Source: Phytohabitans suffuscus (lineage in GTDB: Bacteria; Actinomycetota; Actinomycetes; Mycobacteriales; Micromonosporaceae). Taken from it: 64,000 nucleotides of DNA. The position numbers were made by a program, and so were the translations under genes. Shown in pieces: positions 55,711-64,000 of this stretch. The notes beneath the pieces were generated by a model that searched no databases, was not told the DNA's origin, and was given only the letters and a program-made list of their open reading frames with translations. The DNA lies in assembly GCF_011764565.1 (NCBI RefSeq), contig NZ_AP022871.1:7006320-7070319 (forward strand), given 5' to 3'. Positions within the stretch are counted from its first letter, which is position 1, and each line of letters starts with the position of its first letter.

Positions 55711-56265
55711 GTGGCAGGTCAGGTCAGGGAGATCGAGGTCAAGTACCGCGTCTTCGACTTGGCGGTGTTGGAGGCGGCGTTGCGGGTGCGTGGAGTGGTG
55801 CTGTCGCGAGCGGTGCGTCAGGATGATCAGGCGTACGCCGAACGGGGCTGGCGGTACGGCATGAGCAAGCTTGGCGTTGCCTTCGCGCGCCTGCGTACCC
55901 AGGACGGCCGTCATCTGTTCACGCTCAAGCGGCCGGTCGACAACGAGATGGCGTGCCTGGAGTTCGAGACCGAGGTGGCCGACCGGGAGCAGATGCACGA
56001 GGCGATCCAGCAGATGGGGTTCTACCCGACGGTCCGGATCGTGAAGACGCGCCGCACCGCTCACCTCGAAGATCTGGCGCTGTGCGTCGATGAGGTGGAG
56101 CACGCCGGCACGTTCTTCGAGGTCGAGAAGGTCATCGGGCCGGGGCGGCCGGGGCATGCGGTCCAAGCCGAGCTGCACACCTTCGCGGATTCGCTCGGCG
56201 TCGAGCTGGAGCGGACGACCGACACCTACGACTCGGTGGTGCGGGCGGCACTCAGCACGGCTTAG
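55711..56265 (+). CDS. CYTH-domain (class IV adenylate cyclase-like) protein
   Basis: A 184-aa CYTH-fold protein: REIEVKYRVFDLAVLEAALR with the EIEVK signature, QDDQAYAER, FARLRTQDGRHLFTLKRPVD, LEFETEV, VRIVKTRRTAHL and CVDEVEHAGTFFEVEKVI, giving the ring of acidic and basic residues that lines the tunnel. Members hydrolyse triphosphates or act as adenylate cyclases. The GTG at 55711 follows GGGAG. A longer frame opens at GTG 55450 with its own GGGAG, but those 87 residues show no domain. It is convergent with the EEP gene, overlapping by 4 bp, and with the next three genes forms a compact cassette. Confidence 0.85.
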   Translation: MAGQVREIEVKYRVFDLAVLEAALRVRGVVLSRAVRQDDQAYAERGWRYGMSKLGVAFARLRTQDGRHLFTLKRPVDNEMACLEFETEVADREQMHEAIQQMGFYPTVRIVKTRRTAHLEDLALCVDEVEHAGTFFEVEKVIGPGRPGHAVQAELHTFADSLGVELERTTDTYDSVVRAALSTA

Positions 56266-57062
56266 AACAGCGTCAGAACGTCGTCGGCCAGGTCGCCGGT
56301 CGGTAGTCGCTTGACAGCGTCGAGGCCAAGCCCGAGCGCCACCGCGGCGTGGTCGGTCAGGCGTTGCTCGCGTGTCTCGTGCAGGTAGGCGCAGCCGTTG
56401 ATCCGCCCGGTCAGGGCCGCGCCGACGTGGAAGTAGTCGTAGCGGTAGCCGTCGCCGGTCCGGCCGATCCAGCTGTACGCCTGCTCGCCCGGCGAGCACT
56501 TTTCGTACGCGTCGACCAGCCCCTGCCTTTCGAACGCTTCCAGCAGCCCGAACTCGAATGGCAGGAAGCCCGGATGTAGTGGCCGGTGTGTGCGGGCGAT
56601 GACGTTGTAGTCTCCGCCGACCACCAGGCGGTCGCGCAGCTCGACAGGCAGTTCGCCCAATGCACTGAGCAGCGAGGCGACGAACGCCTGTTTCTTCTCT
56701 GTCTTGTCCGCGCTGCGATCGCGGGAGGGCACGTAGACACCCAGCACCGCGACGGCCGGCGTCGTGTCGAGCACGGCGGCCGCCACGCGGCCCGGGATCG
56801 AGACGCCCGCGAACGCCGACAGGTCCGCCATGAGCGGCACACGGCTCACGAGGGCGGTGCCGCGGTCGCCGTTGCCGTCCGGAGTGTGCACCACGACGAA
56901 CCCGGCCTGCCTGAAACGGTCGAGGAGATAGGCGGTGCCTGCGCCAGCGCTGGTTTCGGTGAGAACGAAGACGTCCTCGTTCCGGGCTGAAAGCCAGCCC
57001 AGCAGCTCCCCAGCGCGCTCTCGGGCGGCAGCCCCGATGTTCACCGTCAAGATCGATAACAT
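56262..57062 (-). CDS. Endonuclease/exonuclease/phosphatase (EEP) family protein
   Basis: A 266-aa DNase I-like enzyme: SILTVNIGAAARERAGELLG with the first Asn, LTETSAGAG with the metal-binding Glu, RGTALVSRVPL, VLGVYVPSRDRS, VVGGDYNVIARTHRPL with the Asp-Asn pair, YSWIGRTGDGYRYDYFHV and RLTDHAAVALGLGL with the catalytic Asp-His. It cleaves phosphodiesters or removes phosphates. GGAAGG precedes ATG 57062, which decides against the longer reading to 57101 that runs into the kinase. It follows the kinase gene by 19 bp in the same operon. Confidence 0.9.
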   Translation of the reverse strand: MLSILTVNIGAAARERAGELLGWLSARNEDVFVLTETSAGAGTAYLLDRFRQAGFVVVHTPDGNGDRGTALVSRVPLMADLSAFAGVSIPGRVAAAVLDTTPAVAVLGVYVPSRDRSADKTEKKQAFVASLLSALGELPVELRDRLVVGGDYNVIARTHRPLHPGFLPFEFGLLEAFERQGLVDAYEKCSPGEQAYSWIGRTGDGYRYDYFHVGAALTGRINGCAYLHETREQRLTDHAAVALGLGLDAVKRLPTGDLADDVLTLF

Positions 57063-57081
57063 GCGTGCCTTCCAATGCGAT

Positions 57082-57684
57082 CTACGTAGTGTCTGTGCCA
57101 AGGCGATCGAGGATAGCGGCCACCAGCCGTTCCGGGGTCATTCCCGTGCAGTCGATGGCCTCCTGTGTCCAACCGCGACCGCGTAGGAAGTTGCGTGCCT
57201 CGGCGTAGAGCACCAGTTCGCGCTCGGGTGACCCGGCCTGTTCCAGGCGGGACAGCTTCTGCCGTGTCTCAAGACGGCTGCGGATCACCCGCGGATCGTC
57301 TTCGAGGTAGAACGTGATGGTGGGTGCCAGCACGTAGGCGTTGTAGCCCCAGATCTCATCGAGCGCCAGCCCGTCGAGCCGTTGCAGCACGAGGGAGGAC
57401 GGCACGTACCGGTCGCTGATGACGTGACATCCGGCCTCAAGTCGCGGCTTGATCTCGTTTTCGATGTGGGCATAGCGGTCAGCGGCGATGGCCAAGGCCA
57501 AGGCGCGACCGGTCAGCACCGCTTCGGATGAGCGCAGCAGCCGACCGAGCGGGGTGTCGGAGGGCTCCGTGGTTTGGTGCACGAGCGTGTCGTGCCGTTC
57601 GCGGAGCCGGGCGGTCAGGAGCGTCGTGGCGGTGGTCTTGCCGACCCCGTTTGGCCCCTCGATCGCCACGAATGTGCCGCTCAT
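57082..57684 (-). CDS. Thymidylate kinase-like nucleotide kinase
   Basis: A 200-aa P-loop kinase of the dTMP kinase family: FVAIEGPNGVGKTTATTLLT (Walker A), TTEPSDTPLGRLLRS, ALAIAADRYAHIENEI (the DR motif), GCHVISDRYVPSSLVLQRLD (the lid-proximal DRY motif) and YLEDDPRVIRSRLETRQ. Being in this cassette rather than next to DNA-synthesis genes, it is probably a dedicated kinase acting on an unusual nucleotide; this is inference. The ATG at 57684 overlaps the radical SAM stop (ATGA). Confidence 0.85.
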   Translation of the reverse strand: MSGTFVAIEGPNGVGKTTATTLLTARLRERHDTLVHQTTEPSDTPLGRLLRSSEAVLTGRALALAIAADRYAHIENEIKPRLEAGCHVISDRYVPSSLVLQRLDGLALDEIWGYNAYVLAPTITFYLEDDPRVIRSRLETRQKLSRLEQAGSPERELVLYAEARNFLRGRGWTQEAIDCTGMTPERLVAAILDRLGTDTT

Positions 57685-58790
57685 GCCATCCGCTGACCGA
57701 TCTGAAGAAGTGGCAGGTCGTCGGGCACCGGACACTGCTGGTCGTCCACGTCGCCAATGCGTCCACCGCGCGCGACGATCGCGGCCGGGCAGCCCTTGCC
57801 GCACTGGCTGTTCATGCCGCACCCACTGCACTTGGTGTTCGCGCCAACGGTGTACCGGCGATGGAAATCGTAGGCGTCCAGTGCTTGCCCCACCTCGTTT
57901 TCCAAGATGTTGCCCAGGAGGAACTCGGCATCGTTGTACTGCGACTGCGACTGCGGCGTGCGGGACGCGAACACGATGTACGGGCAGACCGCCAACGCGC
58001 CGTCCGCGAAGACGTAGATGAGCTTTCCGATATCGCAGCCCGCCAGGGGCTTGTCATCGTTCGGGAAACGGATATGTACCAGATCCAGGCCGCGTTCGCG
58101 GAACCGCTCGGTGACGGCGTGGACGGCACGCGTCTTCTCATTGTCTGCTGCAAGCCGCCCTTGACTCTTCACGCCGCGCCCGAACGAACTGAGCGGGTTC
58201 ATCAGCACGTACTCGGCTCCGACCTCGACGGCGAACTCGCATAACGCTCCGAACTCCTCGACTCGCGTGAGCGTGTTCGGGGTGGACAGCAGCCCTTGCA
58301 GCAGGCCAGCGTCCGCGAACTTGCGGGTCGTGGCGACGGTCGTGGCGAACGAGGACTGGCTACCCCGGAATCTGCCGTGGCTTTCGGGACGGAAGCCGTC
58401 GAAGCTGACGTTGATGTGGACGTCGCCGAGCTGCTGGAGCTGGGCGATCTGCTCGTCGCTGGTTTGGGTGGCGTTCGTGCAGATGCCCAAAGGCAGTCCC
58501 ATGCCGGCGATCGCTGCGGAGATCTCCATGATCGCTGGATGTACGAACGGCTCACCGCCCGTCAGCGTCAGCCGCTCCACCCGGGCCCGACGAAGCCGGG
58601 GCAGAACACGCTCCACAATGTCATCGAAGCGCATGTGCTCACCCCAGTCGCCCGACGACACGAAGCAGTGGGCGCAGTGCAGGTTGCACCGCTCGGTGAT
58701 CTGGATCAGTGCCTTTCGTCCGTCGCCGCCGACCGATGTGCGGAAGTAGCAGGAACTGGCGTGGGTGTCGATGATGAGTGACCGCTTCAT
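57681..58790 (-). CDS. Radical SAM protein with SPASM-type Cys cluster
   Basis: A 369-aa radical SAM enzyme. The [4Fe-4S] SAM site is ERCNLHCAHCFVSSGDW (CxxxCxxC), followed by LTLTGGEPFVHPAIMEISAA, ICTNATQTS and HINVSFDGFRPESHGRFRG, all standard partial-TIM-barrel blocks. The C-terminus has GCDIGKLIYVFADGALAVCP, then CSGCGMNSQCGKGCPAAI, a SPASM-type set for auxiliary clusters. It differs from viperins, which lack this SPASM part. The ATG at 58790 follows GGGAG, and the stop overlaps the kinase start. SPASM enzymes usually modify peptides, but the nucleotide-type neighbours leave the substrate open. Confidence 0.85.
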   Translation of the reverse strand: MKRSLIIDTHASSCYFRTSVGGDGRKALIQITERCNLHCAHCFVSSGDWGEHMRFDDIVERVLPRLRRARVERLTLTGGEPFVHPAIMEISAAIAGMGLPLGICTNATQTSDEQIAQLQQLGDVHINVSFDGFRPESHGRFRGSQSSFATTVATTRKFADAGLLQGLLSTPNTLTRVEEFGALCEFAVEVGAEYVLMNPLSSFGRGVKSQGRLAADNEKTRAVHAVTERFRERGLDLVHIRFPNDDKPLAGCDIGKLIYVFADGALAVCPYIVFASRTPQSQSQYNDAEFLLGNILENEVGQALDAYDFHRRYTVGANTKCSGCGMNSQCGKGCPAAIVARGGRIGDVDDQQCPVPDDLPLLQIGQRMA

Positions 58791-59586
58791 GGTGATCTCC
58801 CTGGTGCCTTGTGAGCCCGGTGCTGCAAACCCGGCAACGGCTCGCTGACCAGATTCCTGCGACACACACGACTGCTATCCCAATGGTGTCCGGCTACCGT
58901 GCTACGCGGTGTCGCTATTCGGACTACTCGGATGGCATTCCTCGACGCCGCGATAATCACCAAGTCGTCGCCCTCCCTGTGCTATTGACCGATGGGCGGG
59001 CGGCAGGCGGTGCCTGCCGTCGCCCTGCGGCACGTCGGGCTCGACCTGGCGATGCCGTGCACGTTTGTCAGGTCTGTCACGACGACAAGGCGCCTGTGGA
59101 GCCAGGCGGGCGGGTCGCAGATCGGGTGGCCGAAAGCCGGGCCGGCACCGCCTGCGACGCGCCCGCCGGATCACCCGGCGGCATGGAGCCCTCATCGTGT
59201 GCGACCGAGGATGCTGCGGATGGTCGAAGGTCCGCCGCCGCCCGTGGGTGGCTCCTGCCAGGGCGTGCGGGCACGGGCGGCGGCAGACCGGTCTTCGTGC
59301 GTCAGCCGGTCGGCGGGGTGCCGGGTGACGGGCTGCGGTGAGTCAGGCCGGCGAAGAATGCCTGATAAACGTGGACGAGATCGTCGGCGAGTTCCTCGCA
59401 CTGCGCTTGATCGATCGGGGTTTGGTGGTGTTGGCGTGGTTTTAGGCGCACGTCCGTGTGCGACGAACGTGCCCGGACACCGCCTTCACCGCCAACCCGG
59501 AGAAGGCGCTGCGCGAGTACCGCGAAGCACAGGCGTTGGGTATCACCACCCGGAGCGATGGTCAGGATCCGCAGACGTCGCGGCGG
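58791..59586. other. Gene-poor stretch
   Basis: About 800 bp between the radical SAM gene and the ECF region. Reading frames exist on both strands, but none shows a domain or a convincing ribosome site. Near 59478-59582 the plus strand reads TAFTANPEKALREYREAQAL, possibly the end of a lost gene. This is the likely right border of the accessory region; I find no tRNA or direct repeat that would mark an attachment site. Confidence 0.4.
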
Positions 59587-59838
59587 TTAGGGCGCCGACG
59601 GCGCGGTGGCTTCGTGGCACGGGCAGTCGGGTTGGTGGTGAGCCTTGGTGAGTTCGGTTTCCAACTCGGCGAGCCGCGTGTTGGCGGCTTCGAGTTGCTG
59701 GCGTAGCCAGGCGATGCTGGCTTGTCGTGCGCCGATCTGCCGCCGGGCGGCGTCGAGGCGTTCGAAGTCGGTGGGGTCGAGGACGATCATCTCGCGGCCG
59801 TTGACGGTGATCAGTCGGTGCTCGATCTTCTTGCCCAT
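59587..59838 (-). CDS. Small coiled-coil protein of unknown function
   Basis: An 83-aa protein: MGKKIEHRLITVNGREMIVL at the start, then a helix (IAWLRQQLEAANTRLAELET) with a leucine heptad pattern, and a C-terminal CPCHEAT with two Cys and His residues that might bind metal. I do not recognise a family. Its first 28 bp overlap the 3' end of the ECF S-component gene on the same strand, so it may be translated with it. Confidence 0.55.
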   Translation of the reverse strand: MGKKIEHRLITVNGREMIVLDPTDFERLDAARRQIGARQASIAWLRQQLEAANTRLAELETELTKAHHQPDCPCHEATAPSAP

Positions 59839-60707
59839 GCGGCGTCCTTCCGGTGCGCGGGGCTGCGGGCCGGCACGGTCGCGCCGGACGGTGTGGTGAA
59901 GGCTTGTGCGGGGCCGTACGAGGCTTTGCGGGCGGCGCGGCGCAGCGTGGCCAGCACGGCGGGGCCGAGGACGAGGATCGCGACCGTGTTGGTGATCGCG
60001 CGTCCGGTGTCCCAGCCGGCCGTGGAGGTCAGCAGCGTGAACACGGTGAACCGGTGCAGGTTGTCCAAGACCGGGTCGCCGGGCACGTAGGAGATGTGGC
60101 CGTCGTGGTAGTGGACCTCGGCGTGGGTGATGAACGGCCAGAACCAGAGGTTCATCAGGAAGCCGAACAGGTAGGCCACGACGATGCCGTAGGTGGCGAG
60201 CATGGCGATCTCGGCCTTGCCGGTCACCCGCCGCGGCAGCAGCCCGGCGCCCATGCCGATCCAGGCCGAGCACATCATCTGGAACGGCAGCCACGGTCCC
60301 ACCCCGGCGGTCAGCAGCGCCGAGGCGAACAGGGAGGTGCAGCCGAGCACGAAGCCGAAGCCGGCGCCGAAGACCCGGCCGGCGAGTACGAGCATGAAGA
60401 AGACGGTCTCGATGCCGGCGGTGCCGGCGCCCAGGGGGCGCAGGGCGGCGTTGACGGCGGAGAGGACGCCGAGCATGGCCAGGGCCTTGGAGTCCATGCC
60501 GCCCTCGGAGAGCTCGGCGAGGACCACGATGATCAGGATCGGCAGGATGCCGATGAAGACGAACGGGGCGTCGGGCCCGTGCTGCATGCTCTGTGGCTCG
60601 ACCCGGATCAGCAGCGGCCAGACGAACATCATGAGCCCGGCCGCCGAGGCGAGCGCGAGAACGGCCGCCGAGCGGGGACCGAGCCGGACCGGCGGAGCGG
60701 CGTTCAT
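59811..60707 (-). CDS. ECF transporter substrate-specific (S) component
   Basis: A 298-aa membrane protein with about six hydrophobic segments (AAVLALASAAGLMMFVWPLL, FVFIGILPILIIVVLAEL, VFFMLVLAGRVFGAGFGFVL, AMLATYGIVVAYLFGFLMNL). LSAVNAALRPLGAGTAGIET and GPWLPFQMMCSAWIGMGAGL match S components of the SCO2322-linked ECF systems. It binds the vitamin-like substrate, which is not known. ATG 60707 overlaps the ATPase stop (ATGA). Confidence 0.85.
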   Translation of the reverse strand: MNAAPPVRLGPRSAAVLALASAAGLMMFVWPLLIRVEPQSMQHGPDAPFVFIGILPILIIVVLAELSEGGMDSKALAMLGVLSAVNAALRPLGAGTAGIETVFFMLVLAGRVFGAGFGFVLGCTSLFASALLTAGVGPWLPFQMMCSAWIGMGAGLLPRRVTGKAEIAMLATYGIVVAYLFGFLMNLWFWPFITHAEVHYHDGHISYVPGDPVLDNLHRFTVFTLLTSTAGWDTGRAITNTVAILVLGPAVLATLRRAARKASYGPAQAFTTPSGATVPARSPAHRKDAAWARRSSTD

Positions 60708-62293
60708 CGGGCCGCCTCCACGGCTTCCACGGTCAGCCACCGCGGACCGATGATCTTCGCGACCTGAGGGGCGAACGCCGGTGAGCCGCCGAGCACCTCG
60801 ACGGCGGGACCGTCGGAGACGATCTCGCCCTCGGCCATCACGATGACCCGGTCGGCGGCGGTGGCCACGAACTCCACGTCGTGGGTGGCGACCACGACCG
60901 CGTGGCCCTCGCGGGCGAGCACGGCGACCGTACGGGCCAGAGCTTCCTTCGCCGTGTAGTCGAGGCCGCGGGTGGGCTCGTCCAGCAGCATGATCCTGGG
61001 GGTGGCGGACAGCTGGACGGCGAGCACGAGGGCGAGCCGCTGGCCCTCGGACAGGTCGCGCGGGTGGACCTCTGCGGGGATGCCGGGAGCGAGCCAGTCC
61101 AGCAGGTCCCGGCAGGCACCTCGCGGGTTGCCGGACTCGTCGTCCGCGGCGGTGCACTCGTCGGCGACGGTCTCCAGGTAGAGCAGGTCGCTGGCGGTCT
61201 GCGGGACGAGCCCGACGATCCGGCGGGCCTGCGCGCTGGAGACCTTCTGCGGGTCGACGCCGCCGACCGTGACCGTGCCGCCCTGCCGGGGACCGGAGCC
61301 CTGTACGGCCCAGAGCAGCGAGGACTTGCCGGAGCCGTTGCGCCCCATGACGGCAGTGACGGTACCCGGGTGCAGGTCGAGGTCGACGCCGCGGACCGCC
61401 ACGGTGGGGCCGTACCGTACGACGACCCCGGCCGAGGTCAGCGCTGGCTTGCCGGCAGCGACGGGTGCCGGCTGTGGAGGATCGGGGAGGGCGGCGCGGA
61501 GTGGGGCGGCGAGGCGGCGGGCGTCTCGTACCGACATGGGTAGCGGGTCCCAGCCGGCCAGCCGGCCGAGGCGCACGATCGGCGGGGTGATCGGCATGTC
61601 CTTGAGCACCTCGGGTGGGGCGCCGTCCACGGCGGTACCGTCGCCGGGCAGGTACACCATCCGGTCGACGAACGGGATGACCCGTTCCATCCGGTGCTCG
61701 GCCATGAAGACGGTGGTGCCGAGGTCCTGCACCAGCCGGGCGAGGGTGGCGAGGACGTCCTCGGCGGCGGTCGGGTCGAGCGCGGAGGTGGGCTCGTCCA
61801 GCACGAGCACCTGCGGGTGCATGGTGAGCACCGCGCCGATCGCCACCCGCTGCTGCTGGCCGCCGGAGAGGGTACGTAGGGCGCGGCGGCGCAGGTCGGC
61901 GATGCCGAGCAGGTCGAGGCTCTCCTCGACCCGGCGGCGCATCACCTGCGGGGGCAGGCCGAGCTGCTCCATGCCGTACGCGAGCTCCTCCTCGACGACG
62001 TCGGTGACGAACCCGGCGAGTGGGTCCTGCCCGACGACGCCGACCAGGTGGGCGAACTCGCGCGGCGGCCGGGACCGGGTGGTCACGCCGGCGACGGTGA
62101 CCTCGCCTTCGAGGTGGCCGCCGGTGAAGTGCGGGACGAGCCCGTTGACCGCACCGAGCAATGTGGACTTTCCCGCGCCGGTGCGGCCGGTGAGGAGTAC
62201 GAACTCGCCTTCGCCGATCTCCAGGCTCACGTCGGTGAGGACCGGGTCGGTGCGGTCCCGGTACCAGAAGCTCACCCGCTCGAAGCTGATCAC
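60704..62293 (-). CDS. ECF transporter ATPase with two fused ABC domains
   Basis: A 529-aa protein with two complete ABC domains. The first has GRTGAGKST, SGGQQQR, LVLDEPTSALD; the second has GRNGSGKSS, a signature of LSEGQR form, and MLLDEPTRGLD. It therefore combines the EcfA and EcfA' subunits in one chain. GTG 62293 overlaps the T-component stop (GTGA), and its own stop overlaps the S-component start, giving a tightly coupled operon. Confidence 0.95.
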   Translation of the reverse strand: MISFERVSFWYRDRTDPVLTDVSLEIGEGEFVLLTGRTGAGKSTLLGAVNGLVPHFTGGHLEGEVTVAGVTTRSRPPREFAHLVGVVGQDPLAGFVTDVVEEELAYGMEQLGLPPQVMRRRVEESLDLLGIADLRRRALRTLSGGQQQRVAIGAVLTMHPQVLVLDEPTSALDPTAAEDVLATLARLVQDLGTTVFMAEHRMERVIPFVDRMVYLPGDGTAVDGAPPEVLKDMPITPPIVRLGRLAGWDPLPMSVRDARRLAAPLRAALPDPPQPAPVAAGKPALTSAGVVVRYGPTVAVRGVDLDLHPGTVTAVMGRNGSGKSSLLWAVQGSGPRQGGTVTVGGVDPQKVSSAQARRIVGLVPQTASDLLYLETVADECTAADDESGNPRGACRDLLDWLAPGIPAEVHPRDLSEGQRLALVLAVQLSATPRIMLLDEPTRGLDYTAKEALARTVAVLAREGHAVVVATHDVEFVATAADRVIVMAEGEIVSDGPAVEVLGGSPAFAPQVAKIIGPRWLTVEAVEAAR

Positions 62294-63399
62294 GCCGGCA
62301 CCGCCTCGGCCGCCGGGGGAGGGGTGATGAGGGCGGGCAGCACGCCCAGGAGCACGCCGGCGAGCGGCGGCCAGGACAGCAACGGCGCGGAGAGGTTGAT
62401 CAGCGAGGGGTTGAGGTTGGTCGGGTCGACGCTGGAGGTGGCGAACATGACGGCGGCGACCGCGACACCGCTCCCGGCGGCGGCGACCTCGGCCAGGTGC
62501 CAGCGGTCCGGCCGGTACCGGGTGCGGTGCACGCGCCGCCCGGCGAGGCGGAAGCCGACCAGCGCGACCGCGAGCCCGCCGGCGAGCACGGGGGTGGCGA
62601 GGTAGCGTGGCGTGCTGCCGTCGAGGGTGGCGTAGACGCCGACGCAGACGCCGAGCAGCCCGGCGATCATCAGCAGGCCGGTGAGGGCGCGGGCCCGCGC
62701 CTCGACCCGGCCGGCCCGTCCGTAGCCGCGCGAGTCCATCGAGGCGGCCAGGCGCAGCGACCGGTCGAGCGCGTCCTCGAGCACCGGGATCACGATCGCG
62801 TGCAACGCCTTGAACCGGCCACGGGCCAGGCCACCACGGAGCTTGCGGGCCTGGCGTACCCGCAGCACGCTCTCGGCCAGCTGAGGGAAGACGGAGAGCG
62901 CGACGATGACCGCGGTGCCGATCTCGTAGAGCGCGGGCGGCATCGCCTTGAGCAGCCGCTTCGGGTTGGCCAGGGCGTTGGCCGCGCCGAGGCAGATGAG
63001 CATGGTCGCCAGGCGCAGCCCGTCGTAGAGGCCGCCGAGCAGCGACTCGGCCGAGACCGCGCCGAACAGGCGGATGCCGGCCGCCCATTCCGGCAGCGGG
63101 ATCTCCGGCAGGCGCAGCACGATCGTGGCGCCTTCGGCGCCGCCGAACACGAGCCGGAACAGCACCCGCATCGCGATGATGAAGCCGCCAAGGTACAGGT
63201 ACATGCGGAAGGCCATCGCCCATGGGGCGTCGCTGCGCCGGGCGATCACGACGTACCAGGCGACCGCGAGGATGGTCAGCAGCAGCCACGGGTTGGTGGT
63301 GCGGCTGGCCGCGGCGGCCAGGCCGAGCGCCCACACCCACCAGGCGGCGGGGTGCAGGTCGCGGGGGAGGAAGTACGTCGTGTACGCCCGGCGCCGCAT
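62290..63399 (-). CDS. ECF transporter transmembrane (T) component
   Basis: A 369-aa membrane protein of the CbiQ/EcfT family. Helices at the N-terminus (AAWWVWALGLAAAASR, PWLLLTILAVAWYVVIARR) lead to the two ATPase-coupling helices, which carry the Ala-Arg-Gly-type motifs SVLRVRQARKLRGG and RLAASMDSRGYGRAG. Extra C-terminal helices make it longer than a standard T component. ATG 63399 shares one base with the upstream stop (TGATG), and GGGAGA precedes it. Confidence 0.9.
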   Translation of the reverse strand: MRRRAYTTYFLPRDLHPAAWWVWALGLAAAASRTTNPWLLLTILAVAWYVVIARRSDAPWAMAFRMYLYLGGFIIAMRVLFRLVFGGAEGATIVLRLPEIPLPEWAAGIRLFGAVSAESLLGGLYDGLRLATMLICLGAANALANPKRLLKAMPPALYEIGTAVIVALSVFPQLAESVLRVRQARKLRGGLARGRFKALHAIVIPVLEDALDRSLRLAASMDSRGYGRAGRVEARARALTGLLMIAGLLGVCVGVYATLDGSTPRYLATPVLAGGLAVALVGFRLAGRRVHRTRYRPDRWHLAEVAAAGSGVAVAAVMFATSSVDPTNLNPSLINLSAPLLSWPPLAGVLLGVLPALITPPPAAEAVPA

Positions 63400-64000
63400 C
63401 ACGTCTCCCGCGCGCGGCGCCGCCGGCGGGCGGTCAGCCAGCCTCCGACCCCGAGCAGCAGTACCGCGGCGACCGCGGCCCACGGCGCGTAGTCGCTGGC
63501 GCCGGCCTGCCGCTTGAGGACGTCGTTGACGTTCTCGGCCCGCTCCCCGCCGGTGAACGCGACGTTGTCCGACGGGTTGTCCGGGGCGGTGACGCTGGGC
63601 GCTGCGGCGGCGGGGGTGGCGGTGGCACCGGTCCGCGGCTTGGGCGGCGGGAGCGCCCCACCCTGGTCGCCGGAGCCGGTCGAGGACGTGGCCGGATCGG
63701 GCTCGTCCTGCTGCTGGCCTCCCGAGCCAGGCTGGCGGGCGTTGGGGTCGTTGCTGGTCGGCTTCGGCTCCTTCCTGGCGTTGCACGCCTGGCCGCCGGT
63801 GCCGGGGCGGACCGCGGCGATCCGCGGCTTGGGGTTGGAGTCGGCGGTCGCGTTCAGCGAAAACGACCAGCCCTCGAAGCCGCCCTTGATGAAGTCGCGG
63901 TTCTTGACTCCCCACTGGCTGTAGGTCCAGGCGCAGTTGTTGCCGGCGTGCCAGTACGACCAGTACGCCGCCGCGGGAGGGGTGTCGACGCACGCCTCCT
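63399..64000 (-). CDS. SCO2322-family surface protein, C-terminal part (cut by window edge)
   Basis: About 200 residues of a secreted protein. The fragment begins ACVDTPPAAAYWSYWHAGNN and CAWTYSQWGV, with GGFEGWSF, the signature of the SCO2322 domain; then a long Pro/Ser/Thr/Gly-rich linker; then a membrane anchor (APWAAVAAVLLLGVGGWLTA) and a basic tail (RRRRARET). The gene precedes the ECF T, A and S genes in the same operon, so it may bind or process the transported compound outside the cell. Its start lies beyond the right edge. Confidence 0.75.
   Translation of the reverse strand, partial: EACVDTPPAAAYWSYWHAGNNCAWTYSQWGVKNRDFIKGGFEGWSFSLNATADSNPKPRIAAVRPGTGGQACNARKEPKPTSNDPNARQPGSGGQQQDEPDPATSSTGSGDQGGALPPPKPRTGATATPAAAAPSVTAPDNPSDNVAFTGGERAENVNDVLKRQAGASDYAPWAAVAAVLLLGVGGWLTARRRRRARET

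Noticed and set aside
57681..58790. Viperin-like antiviral enzyme
   Set aside because: The gene sits beside a thymidylate-kinase-like gene as some viperins do, but the protein has a C-terminal SPASM-type Cys cluster and lacks viperin blocks I would expect.

Overview
The window is high-GC DNA from a filamentous actinomycete. The gene types (paired MbtH and NRPS genes, DUF574-type methyltransferase, replication-relaxation proteins, an SCO2322-type ECF operon) fit Actinobacteria, perhaps Micromonosporaceae, but nothing fixes the genus. Many genes are broken by apparent single-base deletions, mostly in G or C runs and also inside a transposase. I read most of these as consensus sequencing errors and describe the repaired reading. 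Layout: (1) about 1-36 kb is a nonribosomal peptide cluster; (2) 36.5-40.7 kb is a nest of three insertion sequences; (3) 40.7-59.6 kb is an accessory region of small operons, gene remnants and mobilisation genes; (4) 59.6-64 kb is a chromosomal ECF-transporter operon that runs off the right edge. The NRPS is dispersed. A C-A-T-TE protein has a serine code and a cysteine-nucleophile TE. A stand-alone A-T protein has acidic pocket residues, and an MbtH-A-T protein has no clear code. A T-C-A*-T protein has a dead A domain. A C-A* protein has an A domain that is degenerate and cut off before its C-terminal subdomain. Arginine chemistry stands out: a capreomycidine-synthase-like (VioD-like) enzyme, a VioC-like arginine/enduracididine hydroxylase, an MppP/RohP-like arginine oxidase-hydroxylase and a further aminotransferase, with no MppR-type cyclase in the window. 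Other tailoring genes are two paralogous P450s, an acyl-CoA dehydrogenase and a LanB-like (PEARL-like) protein translationally coupled to the NRPS that carries the dead A domain. Export, resistance and maturation candidates are an MFS exporter, a YcaQ-type DNA glycosylase, a cation/proton antiporter and a penicillin-acylase-type Ntn hydrolase. Two paralogous LuxR-type regulators flank the acylase, and a repeated promoter element (GTGAC, 23-24 nt, TAGCGT) heads three transcription units. The accessory region holds an SRPBCC/ArsR pair behind a 46-bp perfect palindrome, a taurine/sulfonate uptake operon (permease, binding protein, ATPase, TauD), an MDR reductase divergent from an HxlR regulator, a GAF-SpoIIE phosphatase, relics of a mobilisable element (MobC, relaxase, two replication-relaxation genes), and a compact CYTH / EEP nuclease-phosphatase / thymidylate-kinase-like / SPASM radical SAM cassette that looks like an uncharacterised nucleotide-processing system.
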